Part shown: positions 6,861-7,345 of the stretch, one piece after another
How positions within the stretch are numbered: position 1 is the first letter of the stretch
How the letters are laid out: every line of letters begins with the position of its first letter
Assembly (NCBI GenBank): GCA_029882675.1
Contig: JAOUKJ010000197.1
Span: forward strand, 1-7,345
Source of the DNA: Cyclobacteriaceae bacterium
GTDB lineage: Bacteria; Bacteroidota; Bacteroidia; Cytophagales; Cyclobacteriaceae
Length of the DNA stretch: 7,345 bases
Reading direction: 5' to 3'
Notes under the pieces: generated by a model
Database searches by the model: none
Seen by the model: only the letters and a program-made list of their open reading frames with translations
Told to the model about the DNA's origin: nothing
Position numbers and translations under genes: made by a program

Positions 6861-7345
6861 ATGCGCGAATACCTGACCATATTGCTCCTGTTGTTCTTTG
6901 GCCACACCCTGGCGCAAAATACCGGCGACTATCAGCTGACGGTGGAAGTTGTGGAAGTCAGCGGCCATGGCGACAGCGATGGTGACAGCGATGAGGAATA
7001 CCGCTGGCAGTTCTGGAGCAAAGGGCCCGGGGAAAGCGTTTTTGGAGGAGGGCATATCCTGGGGGTGACCGAGGCCAAACCGGGCTCCCGCTTTACACCC
7101 TCCAACAACGTCACCCTGGGCAAAAACCGCCTCCCGCTGGTCATCTATTCCAAAAAACACAACATCAGCGCCGGGTATCAGTTCAACATCGGCATCTGGG
7201 CCCGGGGTTATGAAAAAGACTGCTTTAAGAACAACAGCTACAACGGGGATGACTATGTATATAAAGAAAATTGCTATTGCGGGCCGTTGGGCAGTATTCA
7301 TTGCTCTGAGAAAGATGATGATGACTTTAAGGATGATGATAAGAT
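6861..7345 (+). CDS. Exported acidic protein, 3' end missing
   Basis: ATG at 6861, three bases after the preceding stop; 161 codons are visible and the frame is still open at the right edge. Residues 1-18 form a type I signal peptide (LTILLLLFFGHTLA, cleavage before Q19), so the product is exported. The mature start has a beta-like segment (YQLTVEVVEV), an acidic stretch GDSDGDSDEE at 37-46 encoded by a 12-base tandem repeat, then W/F-rich segments (YRWQFW, YQFNIGIWARGYE). A cysteine- and Asp-rich part follows, with C121, C138, C140 and C148 and the run KDDDDFKDDDK at 151-161. Alternating Asp suggests metal, perhaps calcium, binding, but no complete EF-hand or RTX unit is seen. The family is not recognised. 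The tight spacing makes it part of the same transcription unit. Confidence 0.87.
   Translation, partial: MREYLTILLLLFFGHTLAQNTGDYQLTVEVVEVSGHGDSDGDSDEEYRWQFWSKGPGESVFGGGHILGVTEAKPGSRFTPSNNVTLGKNRLPLVIYSKKHNISAGYQFNIGIWARGYEKDCFKNNSYNGDDYVYKENCYCGPLGSIHCSEKDDDDFKDDDK
6969..6992 (+). repeat. 12-base tandem repeat coding for GDSD GDSD
   Basis: Two adjacent units, ggcgacagcgat and ggtgacagcgat, differ at one base and keep the reading frame. They encode residues 37-44 of the acidic exported protein and could change in number by replication slippage without breaking the frame. Confidence 0.75.

Noticed and set aside
6807..7301. Minus-strand open frame of 164 codons
   Set aside because: It lies opposite the 3' end of the lipoprotein gene and the acidic exported protein gene, both of which have clear signals; its composition fits an antisense shadow.
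7311..7343. KDDDDFKDDDK as an engineered FLAG or enterokinase tag
   Set aside because: The order differs from the tag, it lies in the middle of an open natural frame, and the gat codon runs fit ordinary acidic repeats.

Overview
The window is one plus-strand run of protein genes from a bacterium that is most likely a member of the Bacteroidota. Three things point there: a tandem fibronectin type III (Fn3) protein with a signal peptide, lipoprotein signals with a lipobox cysteine, and no convincing Shine-Dalgarno sequences ahead of the start codons. I would not place it more narrowly. No RNA gene, CRISPR array, insertion sequence, origin or attachment site is visible.

Layout. (1) 1-3626 is the 3' part of a very large beta-rich protein gene. 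Its reading frame is open from the left edge, so the true start lies outside. (2) 3623-5662 encodes an exported protein of about six Fn3 units and overlaps the first gene by the four bases ATGA. (3) 5684-6006 is a small lipoprotein gene whose frame breaks at a T6 run. The zero frame stops at 5962, while the -1 frame continues to 6006. The break falls on a perfect slippery heptamer, T TTT TTA, in the correct phase. (4) 6027-6857 encodes a 276-residue lipoprotein with two related beta-sandwich-like repeats. (5) 6861-7345 is the 5' part of a gene for another exported protein with acidic Asp-rich stretches; it runs off the right edge.

All five genes read the same way, with gaps of -4, 21, 20 (counted from the -1-frame stop at 6006) and 3 bases, so they look like one operon. 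Every product whose N-terminus is visible carries an export signal. The simplest reading is that the cluster builds or decorates an envelope or cell-surface structure from one giant beta-rich protein, an Fn3 adaptor, two lipoproteins and a further secreted protein. I cannot name a characterised system that matches it.

The most interesting part is 5640-6715. It is richer in A+T than its flanks and is bounded at the left by a duplicated gene junction: a 19/20 direct repeat of a gene end, followed by a short gap and a related lipoprotein start. It also contains the possible programmed or broken -1 frameshift.
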